DNA of 40,599 nt from NCBI GenBank assembly GCA_964517665.1, contig CAZFCY010000016.1, positions 1 through 40,599 of the forward strand, read 5' to 3'. This document shows, in pieces, positions 8,479 to 16,901 of this stretch; position 1 is the stretch's first letter, and every line of letters begins with the position of its first letter. Origin of the DNA: Congregicoccus sp964517665 (GTDB lineage: Bacteria; Verrucomicrobiota; Verrucomicrobiia; Opitutales; Opitutaceae). The position numbers were made by a program, and so were the translations under genes. Under the pieces are notes generated by a model, which worked only from the letters and a program-made list of their open reading frames with translations, was not told where the DNA came from and searched no databases.

Positions 8479-9309
8479 TCACTTCTCCGCATGCCCGGCG
8501 CCCTCCCGCCCGGGGCGCATGGCCAGCCGGATCAGTTCTTCATCGAAATAGTTGAGCCCGAGGCCGGCGTCGATCGAGAGCGTCGCGCCGTTGAAACCGC
8601 TGGAGCGCGGGCTGAGGAGAAACACGACGGTGTTCGCCACCTCCTGCGTTTCCAGGGCCCGCTTGCGAAGCGTCATTTTCTCCGCGTAAAGGTAGCTCTT
8701 CATGAAGCCCGGAATGCCGGCCGAGGCGCTGGTCTTGAGCGGGCCCGCGCCGACGACGTTGAAGCGCACGGCGGTGTCCGCGCTGAACGACTTGGCGAGA
8801 AACCGGTTGGCGGAATCGAGCGCCGCCTTGATCGGGCCCATGTAGCCGTAGTTGTCCGGCGTGACGAGCAACGACGAGATTCCGATCGTCACGACCGCGC
8901 CGTCGCGCGCGAGGACCGGCTTGAACGCGCGGGCCACCTCGACGAGCGAGAAGCACGAGATCGAGGCCGCCTGGAGGAAGTCGGCGCGATCGGTCTCGTG
9001 AAAGGGCCGCAGGCCCCTGCTGTAGTTCGCAAACGCGATGGAGTGGACGATGCCGTGGATCGCGCCGTGGTCGCGCGCGACAGCGGCCGCGAGCGCGTCG
9101 ATTTCCTCAATGCGCTCGACGTCGCAGAGGTAGGCCGGCCGCGCGCCGAGAAGCGGCTGGAGCGAGTCGAGGCGCTTCTGCGAGCGCACGCTGAAGATCA
9201 CGCGCGCGCCCTCCGCCTCGAGCGTGCGGGCCACGGCCCAGGCGACGCTGCGCTTGTTGGCCACCCCCATCACGAGGATGGTCTTGTCTTCGAGTCCGAG
9301 GAAACTCAT
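8479..9309 (-). CDS. fabI: Divergent FabI-like enoyl-ACP reductase
   Basis: A 276-residue SDR protein with the FabI start (GLEDKTILVMGVANKRSVAWA) and the YxxxxxxK pair Y154/K161 in NYGYMGPIK. FabI reduces the double bond of enoyl-ACP at the end of each elongation cycle using NAD(P)H. By direct alignment with E. coli FabI from memory, the additional active-site tyrosine (Y146 there) is Ile144 here, and the usual SIGFAP loop is SIAFAN. This suggests a paralogue with altered substrate or reaction, not the housekeeping enzyme. It starts 13 bases after the fabZ-like stop and is followed by oleA, so it probably feeds a dedicated lipid pathway. SDR/FabI membership is secure; the exact reaction is inferred. 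Confidence 0.75.
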   Translation of the reverse strand: MSFLGLEDKTILVMGVANKRSVAWAVARTLEAEGARVIFSVRSQKRLDSLQPLLGARPAYLCDVERIEEIDALAAAVARDHGAIHGIVHSIAFANYSRGLRPFHETDRADFLQAASISCFSLVEVARAFKPVLARDGAVVTIGISSLLVTPDNYGYMGPIKAALDSANRFLAKSFSADTAVRFNVVGAGPLKTSASAGIPGFMKSYLYAEKMTLRKRALETQEVANTVVFLLSPRSSGFNGATLSIDAGLGLNYFDEELIRLAMRPGREGAGHAEK

Positions 9310-9322
9310 GCGCGGTTTGGCC

Positions 9323-9772
9323 CTAGCCGGTGGTTCCGTCGGGCGAGGCCATGGCGACGCAGAAATCGACGGTCATCACGCGGCGCTGGCCGGCTTTCAC
9401 CGCGCCGGTCATGAAGGTGAAGGCGCCGGCGCGTTCCTTCAGTTTCGCGGTGATCGTGAGTTCGTCGCCCGGACGGACGGCGGAGCGGAAGCGCGCGTTT
9501 TCGATTCGCGCGAGGACCGGCGTGGCGGCGTCGCCGGAGCCGCCCGCGCGCCGCGCGAGTTTCGCCATGAGGATCGCGCCGGCCTGGAAGACGGCCTCGG
9601 AGATGATCACGCCCGGCATGATCGGGTTGCCCGGATAGTGGCCGCGAAAGAAATCGAAGTCCGGCCGCGCGACGAGGCGCGTCGTGATCGAGTCCTCCGT
9701 TTCCGCGACGATCGCGTCGACGAAGAGGAACGGCGGGCGGTGCGGGAGGTGGCGGGCGACGTCTGTATCCAC
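9323..9772 (-). CDS. fabZ: FabZ-like 3-hydroxyacyl-ACP dehydratase
   Basis: A 149-residue hot-dog protein. It begins LPHRPPFLFVDAI, has catalytic H45 in GHYPGNPIMPG, and E59 in IISEAVFQAG. The 14-residue His-to-Glu spacing is that of FabZ. It would dehydrate 3-hydroxyacyl-ACP to the trans-2-enoyl-ACP that the downstream FabI-like enzyme reduces. The start is a GTG 13 bases beyond the stop of the CrtI-like gene, without an obvious ribosome site, consistent with coupling. Its placement among lipid-modifying genes instead of lpxA/lpxD suggests a pathway-specific copy. Confidence 0.8.
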   Translation of the reverse strand: MDTDVARHLPHRPPFLFVDAIVAETEDSITTRLVARPDFDFFRGHYPGNPIMPGVIISEAVFQAGAILMAKLARRAGGSGDAATPVLARIENARFRSAVRPGDELTITAKLKERAGAFTFMTGAVKAGQRRVMTVDFCVAMASPDGTTG

Positions 9773-9785
9773 TTTTCGGATATGC

Positions 9786-11249
9786 TCAGCCCGCGGCGGC
9801 CGCGGCGGCGACGGGGGAGCCTTCCCGCCGCGCCTTCTCGAAGAGGTACTTGTCGATGTTGTTCGCGACGATGACGCCGTAGTTCATCGAGCCGAGCCAG
9901 CCCGACATGATGATGCCGACCGAGCCGGCGTGGTGGCAGCCGGGAACCTGTTTGGGCAGCTCCATCGAGCAGCGCAGGCCCTCGAACTTCGTGCCGAACG
10001 ACGATGGATGGCGGGTGTAATGCTCGATCGTGCGCGGCGTCGCCGCCTCCGCGTGGTCGATCTTCGCGCGCGCGCCGGGAATGAACTCCTCGAGCGCGTC
10101 GATCGACTCGTCGATCAACCGCTGCTTGTGCCGCGCGTAGTCTTCATCGGACATCGTTTTCCAGTCCTCGTATCGCCCGTTGAGCGAGCAGACGACGGTG
10201 TAACGACCCGAGCCCGGCCGCGTGTCGGGATAATAGATCGAGAAGGTGCGGCTGCGGGTGTTCACGTCGATCAGCTCCTCGCTCGAAAACTTCTCCGCCT
10301 TCGACGTGAAGATCAGGTCGCCGACGCGCGGGATCGACTCGCCCTTCCTGATGCCGAGATAGACCTGGCAGGAGCTGGTGTTGATGCGGACCCTGTCGAG
10401 TTCCCCGACATACGACGCGGGCAGGTTTTCGCGGCCGACGAGGTTGAGGGCGGTGTTCTTGATGCCGGAGTTGGACAGCACCGCCTTGCACCGGATCTCG
10501 CGCCCGTTCGCGACCACGCCGACGACCTGTTTCACGCCATCGACCTCGTCGGTGAGGATCCTCTCGACCAGCGCGCACTTGCGCATCTCGACGCCATTGC
10601 GGCGCAGTTCCCCGTGCATCTTCTTGATCAGGGCGTCGGTGCCTCCGCGGAAGGTGAAGACGCCCTTGCTCATGAAGTTGGAGAAAACGATGCCATAGGT
10701 GATCGCGGGATCGTCCCACGTCGAGCCGTTGGCGTAGGCGATCGGCTCCATCAGCAATCGCGCGACATCGTCGCGGCCGGGGAAAAACTCCTCGAACAAC
10801 TCCCGGGTCGTGCGCGGATCGTTGTCGTAGAAATTCATGCCGCGCAGGTGCGTGTAGAACGCCTCCACGGTCGCGGCCGGCACCTTGAAATCCTCGACCA
10901 GTTTCCTCGTGAAATCGACGCGGTCGAAGGTCGTCCAGATGTTGAACTGCGGATTGACGAACCGGATGTCCTTGAGCTGCACGATCGAGTCCGCGATGTC
11001 CTGCGACCAGTATTTGCGGCAGGATTTGATCATCCCGATCGGGAAGCCGTGGAGCGAGATGTCGAAAATGTGCCCGCCCGGGCGCTTGAACCATGTGGCG
11101 AGCCCTCCGAACTGATAGTGGTGCTCGAGCAGGAGGACCGACCGGCCGCATTTCGCGAGGCAGTTGGCCCCGGTCAAACCCGCAAGGCCGCTGCCCACGA
11201 CGACGACGTCGTAGTAATCTTTGATTCCTTCAAGCCAGTCCTTGGGCAT
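9786..11249 (-). CDS. CrtI/retinol-saturase-like FAD-dependent oxidoreductase
   Basis: A 487-residue flavoprotein. The N-terminal Rossmann motif VVVGSGLAGL (residues 16-25) is followed by EHHYQFGGLATWFKRPGG, and the C-terminus has the FAD-contacting pattern GSVGIIMSGWLGSMNYG. This is the phytoene desaturase/carotene isomerase/retinol saturase superfamily, which adds, removes or isomerises double bonds in long hydrophobic chains. No carotenoid synthesis gene (crtB, crtE) is present. Instead the neighbours are FabZ, FabI, OleA and OleB, so an acyl or hydrocarbon chain is the likelier substrate. The ATG at 11249 was chosen because it directly precedes the FAD motif; the in-frame extension to 11387 lies in hairpin-rich spacer. 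Ladderane gene clusters of anammox bacteria also pair CrtI-like enzymes with Fab genes, an analogy only. Confidence 0.75.
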   Translation of the reverse strand: MPKDWLEGIKDYYDVVVVGSGLAGLTGANCLAKCGRSVLLLEHHYQFGGLATWFKRPGGHIFDISLHGFPIGMIKSCRKYWSQDIADSIVQLKDIRFVNPQFNIWTTFDRVDFTRKLVEDFKVPAATVEAFYTHLRGMNFYDNDPRTTRELFEEFFPGRDDVARLLMEPIAYANGSTWDDPAITYGIVFSNFMSKGVFTFRGGTDALIKKMHGELRRNGVEMRKCALVERILTDEVDGVKQVVGVVANGREIRCKAVLSNSGIKNTALNLVGRENLPASYVGELDRVRINTSSCQVYLGIRKGESIPRVGDLIFTSKAEKFSSEELIDVNTRSRTFSIYYPDTRPGSGRYTVVCSLNGRYEDWKTMSDEDYARHKQRLIDESIDALEEFIPGARAKIDHAEAATPRTIEHYTRHPSSFGTKFEGLRCSMELPKQVPGCHHAGSVGIIMSGWLGSMNYGVIVANNIDKYLFEKARREGSPVAAAAAAG

Positions 11250-11342
11250 TTGGCGCGACGAAAACCCGGGGGCGTTAAAAGACAATCCGTAAAACTCTTC
11301 CGCGCGAGAGGATGCGTGGCAAGGTGGCGCGGAGGAGAACAA

Positions 11343-11361
11343 CGCGGGCGGGACGCCCGCG
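11343..11361. repeat. GC hairpin downstream of tRNA-Phe
   Basis: CGCGGGC (11343-11349) and GCCCGCG (11355-11361) form a 7-bp perfect stem with a 5-base loop. On the minus strand it lies after the tRNA and about 95 bases before the CrtI-like start, so it could end the tRNA transcript. It has no T-tract and may equally be a REP-type element. Confidence 0.4.
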
Positions 11362-11437
11362 TCCGCCCAGGCCAGACGTTCCAACAAGGCTGGCGCCGGC
11401 CTCCGGGCGCATGGTCAGCGCCCTGCCGAAGTGAAAG

Positions 11438-11513
<76 letters not shown>

Positions 11514-11526
11514 ATTTCGTTGATGT

Positions 11527-11555
11527 GCAAAAGCTTAGGTTTTCAACGCTGTCAA
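11527..11555 (-). promoter_or_regulatory. Probable promoter of tRNA-Phe
   Basis: On the minus strand a perfect -35 hexamer TTGACA (11555-11550) is followed after 17 bases by TTTTGC (11532-11527), a poor -10. Transcription would start near 11520, giving a 5' leader of about 7 bases before the mature tRNA end. Spacing and position fit well; the -10 match is weak. Confidence 0.45.
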
Positions 11556-11587
11556 CAGCATACCTGCGATTCATGTCCATGGCCTGA

Positions 11588-11760
11588 AAAAACGAGGCCA
11601 GGAGATTACTCGCGAGATGGCCGAGAAAGAACGTCGAAAACCTGCTCCGGCACAAGGGGGGAACGTACTACGCGCGCTTCCGAGTCGCGGGCAAGCGGTT
11701 TCTGATCCACTCGGAAACGAAGGGCGAAAGACGAAGCGGGCGGAGATTCATTGCGCTCCG
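11588..11760 (+). pseudogene. Decayed N-terminus of a tyrosine-recombinase (phage-type integrase) gene
   Basis: In the frame that includes 11633 the translation reads VENLLRHKGGTYYARFRVAG, then GKRFLIHSETKG. This is the typical N-terminal arm of Verrucomicrobia-type site-specific integrases (gene body about 11633-11730). There is no start codon for it, a stop lies just upstream at 11585, and no core-binding or catalytic domain (R..HxxR..Y) follows, because the frame runs into lipB. It is a fragment left after deletion. Its closeness to tRNA-Phe suggests a former integration site, although it lies on the 5' side of the tRNA where integrases are less usual. Confidence 0.6.
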
Positions 11761-11820
11761 GGGAAAAGCCCGAACGCCAATACGGGTTGCGCCGACGTCG
11801 CTCCGGGCGAGAGTGATCGC

Positions 11821-12504
11821 GTGTCTCCTCCCACGGCCAACGCATCCGCATCCGCCCGCCCGGCTCGCGCGCCGCTCGATGTGCTCGACTGGGGGCGCAC
11901 GGAGTATCGCTCGGCCCTCGCGATGCAGGAAGCCCTCGCGCGCGATCGCATCGCGGGAGCGATCGGCGACACGCTGATCTTCACCGAGCACGATCCGGTT
12001 TACACCCTCGGCGTCCGGCCCGGGGCGGAGAAACACCTGTTGCTCGATGCCGCCTCGGCGCGCGCGCGCGGGATCGCAGTCGTGAAGACGACGCGCGGCG
12101 GCGACATCACCTATCACGGCCCCGGGCAGGTGGTGGGTTATCCGATCGTGGACCTCTCCGGGCGGCGCGACTTGCACGCCTACCTGCGTTTGCTCGAGCA
12201 GGTCGTGATCAACGCCCTCGGCATGCTCGGCCTCGCCGCCGACCGGCGCGCGGGCAAGACGGGAATCTGGCTCGGCTCGCGCAAGATCGCGGCCATCGGC
12301 GTCGCCTCGCGGCGCTGGGTCACTTTTCACGGCTTCGCCTTGAATGTGAACGCCGACCTCGCGCCGTTCGCGGATATCGTCCCCTGCGGGATCACCGACG
12401 GCACGGTCACCTCCATGCACCTCGAGCTGGGCCGGCCGATCGACATGGACGAAGTCCGGACGCTGCTCGCGCGCGAGTTCGAGACGCTTTTCAACGCAGG
12501 CTGA
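11821..12504 (+). CDS. lipB: Lipoyl(octanoyl) transferase LipB
   Basis: Transfers octanoate from octanoyl-ACP to lipoyl domains, the first step of lipoate synthesis. The 227-residue protein carries RGGDITYHGPGQ (92-103), the lysine K155 in GSRKIAAIG, FHGFALNVN (169-177) and the acyl-enzyme cysteine C189 in VPCGITDGTVTS. The reading frame is open back to an ATG at 11617, but those 68 extra residues overlap the integrase fragment in another frame and look non-coding, so I use the GTG at 11821. lipA follows 204 bases downstream on the same strand. The region between holds only degenerate gttc-type repeats. Confidence 0.93.
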   Translation: MSPPTANASASARPARAPLDVLDWGRTEYRSALAMQEALARDRIAGAIGDTLIFTEHDPVYTLGVRPGAEKHLLLDAASARARGIAVVKTTRGGDITYHGPGQVVGYPIVDLSGRRDLHAYLRLLEQVVINALGMLGLAADRRAGKTGIWLGSRKIAAIGVASRRWVTFHGFALNVNADLAPFADIVPCGITDGTVTSMHLELGRPIDMDEVRTLLAREFETLFNAG

Positions 12505-12708
12505 GCCTCGCGGCAGCCGGCCTCGGAAGGCTGGAGAGCGAGGCGGCGTCATTCCCCGCCGTTCCCGTTCTTGTTCTCTTCCTCCGATCGCCCGAAAAGC
12601 GAGGGAACGAAAACGACGCTGCCATGGCTCGAGCCCTTGCACCGACGGGACTTGCAGAATATCCGTGTGCGCTCTTGGTGGAGTGCGTTAACCTTCTGAA
12701 TCGTCGCG

Positions 12709-13572
<864 letters not shown>

Positions 13573-13638
13573 CCCGCGGGCGAGAGGCGCGGCGGCCTTT
13601 CTCGATCGGGTCTCACTTCTCCGACTTTCGACCTGAGA

Positions 13639-13656
13639 CCTTCGACTTTCGACTCC
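13639..13656 (+). repeat. 18-base repeat just before the AMP nucleosidase start
   Basis: The sequence ccttcgactttcgactcc ends 5 bases before the ATG at 13662. An identical copy in opposite orientation lies at 17687-17704, also immediately 5' of a coding start (the ABC ATPase). A partial upstream unit (actttcgacctgag, about 13624-13637) makes it look like a short cgact-type tandem. Confidence 0.6.
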
Positions 13657-13661
13657 TTTGC

Positions 13662-14432
13662 ATGAAGACCAAGGCGGACATCGTCGCCAACTGGCTGCCT
13701 CGCTACACCGGCCTGCCGATCGAGTCCTTTGGGCGTCACATCCTCCTGACGAATTTCAACCAGTATCTTCGCCTCTTCGCGGAGTGGCACGGCGTCCCCA
13801 TTGTCGGCGCCGATCGCCCGATGCCCTCCGCGACCTCGGGCGAGATCACGATGATCAACTTCACCATGGGTTCGGCCAACGCCGCGACCATCATGGACCT
13901 CCTCGGCGCGGTGCAGCCGAAAGCGGTGCTGTTCATCGGCAAATGCGGCTCGGCCAAGCCCGATCTCTCCGTCGGAAAACTGATCCTTCCGATCGCCGCC
14001 ATCCGCGGCGAAGGCACCTCCGACGACTACTTTCCGCACGAGGTTCCCGCGCTCCCGGCTTTCGCGCTGCAAAAGGCCGTCTCCACCGCCATCCGCGAGC
14101 ACAACCGCGACTACTGGACCGGTGTCGTTTACACCACCAACCGCCGCGTGTGGGAGCACGACGAGGAGTTCAAGGCCTACCTCCAGCGCACGCGTTGCAT
14201 GGCCATCGACATGGAAACCGCGACGATCTTCACCGTCGGTTTCTACAACCACATCCCCACCGGCGCGCTGCTTCTCGTCTCCGACAATCCGATGGTCCCC
14301 GAAGGCATCAAGACCGCCGCGAGCGACGACCGCGTCAGCCGCGAGCACGTCGCCGAGCACCTCCGCATCGGCATCGAAGCGCTCAACCAGATCATCGAAA
14401 ACCGCCAGACGGTGAAGCACCTGCATTTTTAG
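13662..14432 (+). CDS. amn: Short-form AMP nucleosidase (PNP/UDP phosphorylase fold)
   Basis: A 256-residue protein of the nucleoside phosphorylase superfamily. It resembles the short AMP nucleosidases found in Bacteroidota and Verrucomicrobiota, which lack the N-terminal regulatory domain of the E. coli enzyme. Visible landmarks are FIGKCGSAKPDLSVGKLILP (glycine-rich phosphate/ribose site), the base/ribose-binding MAIDMETATIFTVG, and LLLVSDNPMVPEG carrying the conserved Ser-Asp. The reaction is hydrolysis of AMP to adenine and ribose 5-phosphate. A frame open far upstream overlaps lipA and is ignored; the ATG at 13662 starts at the family N-terminus MKTKADIVANWLPRYTG. Confidence 0.85.
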   Translation: MKTKADIVANWLPRYTGLPIESFGRHILLTNFNQYLRLFAEWHGVPIVGADRPMPSATSGEITMINFTMGSANAATIMDLLGAVQPKAVLFIGKCGSAKPDLSVGKLILPIAAIRGEGTSDDYFPHEVPALPAFALQKAVSTAIREHNRDYWTGVVYTTNRRVWEHDEEFKAYLQRTRCMAIDMETATIFTVGFYNHIPTGALLLVSDNPMVPEGIKTAASDDRVSREHVAEHLRIGIEALNQIIENRQTVKHLHF

Positions 14433-14545
14433 AAGAAGTAGCGAGTAGTCGTTGAAGCCTCCGTCAGTCCCGCGAGCGCTCCGAAACCGTCGCCCCTCAC
14501 TTCTTCTACTCGCTACTCACTACTCGCTACTCGCTACTTTTCTCC
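14433..14545. repeat. ctactcgctact repeat tract before the RidA gene
   Basis: The gap contains agtagcgagtag just after the AMP nucleosidase stop and then several ctactcgctact units (about 14507-14537) leading to the RidA start. The two orientations can pair to form a hairpin, so it may act as a terminator for amn. A related block in reverse orientation (aagcgagcagcgaagagtgag) lies after the RidA stop at about 15007-15040. Confidence 0.5.
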
Positions 14546-15004
14546 ATGAGCCACGAAACTCGACTTAAGGAACTCGGCATCGAACTGCCTGCGGCGCCGG
14601 CCGCGGCCGGCAACTACCTTCCCGCATTGCAGGTCGGCAAGATGCTCTATCTCTCGGGCGTGATCTGCGCGCGCGACGGAAAGATGACGCACACCGGCCA
14701 GGCCGGCAGCGCTCATACCATCGCGACCGCGGCCGAGGCCGCCCGCGTCTGCGCGATCAACGCCCTCGCCAACATCCGCGCCGCCACCGGTTCGCTCGAC
14801 GCCGTGAAGCGCCTCGTGTCCGTTTCCGGATACGTGAACGCCGTCAGCGGTTTCGCCGACAGCTCGGCCGTCCTCAACGGCGCCTCGGACCTGTTCGTCG
14901 AGGTCCTCGGCGACGCCGGCCGCCACACCCGCGCGGCCGTCGCCGTCGCCGGCCTTCCAAAGGATTCGACCGTCGAGATCCAGGTCATCGCGGAACTGGT
15001 GTGA
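14546..15004 (+). CDS. RidA/YjgF family protein
   Basis: A 152-residue protein of the RidA superfamily. The archetype hydrolyses reactive enamine/imine intermediates released by PLP enzymes. It has the longer N-terminus (SHETRLKELGIELPAAPAAAGNY) seen in a RidA subgroup distinct from the E. coli type. The conserved arginine is in HTRAAVAVAGLP and the C-terminal Glu in VEIQVIAEL. The ATG follows the ctactcgctact tract directly. No PLP enzyme lies nearby to suggest a specific substrate. Confidence 0.85.
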   Translation: MSHETRLKELGIELPAAPAAAGNYLPALQVGKMLYLSGVICARDGKMTHTGQAGSAHTIATAAEAARVCAINALANIRAATGSLDAVKRLVSVSGYVNAVSGFADSSAVLNGASDLFVEVLGDAGRHTRAAVAVAGLPKDSTVEIQVIAELV

Positions 15005-15075
15005 TGAAAGAAGCGAGCAGCGAAGAGTGAGTGGCGAGCAGCCCGCTCCTCCCGGGCATGGCTGCATGAAGCCAC

Positions 15076-16104
15076 CTACGGCAAGGCGGGCGGAAATCCC
15101 GGCGCGATCAGCTCGTCGAGCGTCACTTCGCGCCCGGCAATGCCGAGTTCGAACAACAGCCGCGCCTGCGCCTTCAGCCGGCCCGCGTCGAGCGCGCCCA
15201 ACGTCTCGCCGGGACGATCGCCGCGGATGAGATGGTGCTCGAGCATCGCCTGCCGTGAAAAATTCATCGAGGCATCCCCGTGCATGGGATTGAGGCGCGC
15301 GATCGCCGCGAAAGCCGGCGCGGGATCGCCCTCCAGAAAATCCCTCCAGCCGCGCAGCGACGCGCGCGCAAAAGCCGCCGCCGCCACCGGATGCGCCGCG
15401 ACCCAGTTCCGGTTCGCGACGATCGCGTGGTAGGGCTCGCTCTCGCTCTCGCCGGGCACGAAGGTCCCGACCTCCACGCCCGCGAGCGCCGCCTGAAACG
15501 GCTCGCTCGTCACCACGCATTGCTGCACCAGCCACGGATCCTGCAGGAACTGCGCGATCGAAAACGTCAGCGGGGTCAACTGAATCCGGATGCCGTGGCG
15601 CCGCTCCGCCAATTGCACCCACACCGACGCCGCTCCCGCCATCACCACGCGGCCCTCGAGATCCTCGATCGAGCGCACGGGATGCTCCGCGTGAAACATC
15701 AGCGCCTGCGGGCTCTTCTGGAAAACGCCCGCCAGGCACCACAGCGGCACCCCGCGGCTGATCGCGACGGTGACGTCGTCGCTCCGCCACATCGCCACCT
15801 CCGCCTGGCCCATGCCGACCTTTTGCAACACGAGCGCGCGTGGGCCGCCGGGCAGGATGGTGACGTCGAGCCCCGCCTCGCGATAGAATCCCCGCTCGAG
15901 CGCCTGATAAAAACCGCCGTGCTCAGGTTGCGGATACCAGTCGGTTTGAAACGCGATCCGCGTGAGCGGCGCCTCCGCGTCATCCTTCGCGATCGTCTCC
16001 TCCCCGGATCTGCCGCACCCGCACATGAAGAACAAACCAGCCATGGCAGCATGGATGAAAGCTCGGAGTCCCGCCCTTCTCCCCTCGCCGCTCGCCCCCC
16101 TCAA
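15076..16104 (-). CDS. ABC transporter substrate-binding lipoprotein (THI5/NMT1/SsuA type)
   Basis: A periplasmic binding protein of 342 residues. The mature part begins with TDWYPQPEHGGFYQALERGF, typical of the THI5/NMT1-like family that binds thiamine pyrimidines, sulfonates or similar small molecules. I use the TTG at 16104, whose TTGA overlaps the permease stop. It gives a full lipoprotein signal: RR at residues 9-10, hydrophobic AFIHAAMAGLFFM, and a lipobox Cys at 28 or 30 in MCGCG. The ATG at 16044 would leave too short a signal. Last gene of the importer operon. The ligand cannot be told from sequence; the pyrimidine HMP is one candidate, but I see no TPP riboswitch upstream. Confidence 0.8.
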   Translation of the reverse strand: MRGASGEGRRAGLRAFIHAAMAGLFFMCGCGRSGEETIAKDDAEAPLTRIAFQTDWYPQPEHGGFYQALERGFYREAGLDVTILPGGPRALVLQKVGMGQAEVAMWRSDDVTVAISRGVPLWCLAGVFQKSPQALMFHAEHPVRSIEDLEGRVVMAGAASVWVQLAERRHGIRIQLTPLTFSIAQFLQDPWLVQQCVVTSEPFQAALAGVEVGTFVPGESESEPYHAIVANRNWVAAHPVAAAAFARASLRGWRDFLEGDPAPAFAAIARLNPMHGDASMNFSRQAMLEHHLIRGDRPGETLGALDAGRLKAQARLLFELGIAGREVTLDELIAPGFPPALP

Positions 16105-16901
16105 ACGTCGCCCCTCTCGATCGATTCGTGCCATCGCCGGAGGAGGAGATGGTTGAGCACCGTGACGCCTCCGACAAAAACGAAGCCGCACACGCACGCG
16201 ACAAAACCGGTCGCGAGCACCTCGGCCGTGCGGAGTTGCGAATGATAAACGATCACCATGAAGCCGAGCCCGCCGGTGCCGCCGGCCGCGCTGCCGGCGA
16301 AAAGCTCGCCCGTGATCGCGCCGATCATCGCGAGGCTGGCCGAGATGCGCAGCCCGGTGAGGTAGTACGGAAGCGCGAAGGGAATTCTCAGCAGAAAAAG
16401 CTCCTGCATGAAACTCGCGCCCGTGGAGTGAAACAGGTCCACCATGTTCCGGTCGGTCGAGATCAGCCCCTGCGTCGCGTTCGCCACGACCGGGAAAAAA
16501 CCGATCACGAAGGTGATCGCGCTCACGCTGTGAATCCCCGCGCGAAACCACAAAACGAAGAGCGGCGCGAGCACGACGATCGGAAACATCTGCACGATCA
16601 GCACGTGCGGGTAGAACGCCGCCCGCATCCAGCGCGACGACGCGAGCAGGATCCCGATCACGCCGCCCGCGCACGCCGCGGCGAGAAAGCCGATGACCGC
16701 GCCCGACAGCGTGCTGCCCGCCGCGCGCAGCAGCCGCGCGCGCTCCGCCCAGCCGGCCTCCGCCACCTCCCACGGGTACGGCAGGTAAAACCTCGGAAAA
16801 TCCCACGCGGACTTCCACGCCGCCCACAACACGAGGAACAACAGCCCGGTCACAAACGGAAGCAGCCAGGCCAGGCTGCGATGCGGCGCGCGTTTGTTCA
16901 T
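16101..16901 (-). CDS. ABC transporter permease (SsuC/ThiX type)
   Basis: A 266-residue inner-membrane permease with about six helices. The cytoplasmic EAA-type loop is visible around STGASFMQELFLLRIPFALPYYLTGLRISASLAMIGAITGE, which contacts the ATPase. The ATG overlaps the ATPase stop (ATGA), and its own stop overlaps the TTG start of the binding protein, so all three genes are translationally coupled. Family: BPD_transp_1 permeases of nitrate/sulfonate/taurine/thiamine-precursor importers. Confidence 0.88.
   Translation of the reverse strand: MNKRAPHRSLAWLLPFVTGLLFLVLWAAWKSAWDFPRFYLPYPWEVAEAGWAERARLLRAAGSTLSGAVIGFLAAACAGGVIGILLASSRWMRAAFYPHVLIVQMFPIVVLAPLFVLWFRAGIHSVSAITFVIGFFPVVANATQGLISTDRNMVDLFHSTGASFMQELFLLRIPFALPYYLTGLRISASLAMIGAITGELFAGSAAGGTGGLGFMVIVYHSQLRTAEVLATGFVACVCGFVFVGGVTVLNHLLLRRWHESIERGDV

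Noticed and set aside
8479..9772. Housekeeping fatty-acid synthesis operon
   Set aside because: No fabD, fabG, fabF or acpP accompany fabZ/fabI, the FabI active site is altered, and oleA/oleB follow.
9786..11249. Carotenoid biosynthesis locus
   Set aside because: The CrtI-like fold alone does not show this; no phytoene synthase, prenyl synthase or cyclase is present, and the neighbours are fatty-acid genes.
11617..11820. N-terminal extension of LipB to the ATG at 11617
   Set aside because: The extra 68 residues match no LipB sequence and overlap an integrase-like frame; the GTG at 11821 gives a normal LipB length.
14507..14540. Possible CRISPR array from the ctactcgctact repeats
   Set aside because: The units are about 12 bases, nearly contiguous and have no unique spacers or cas genes nearby.
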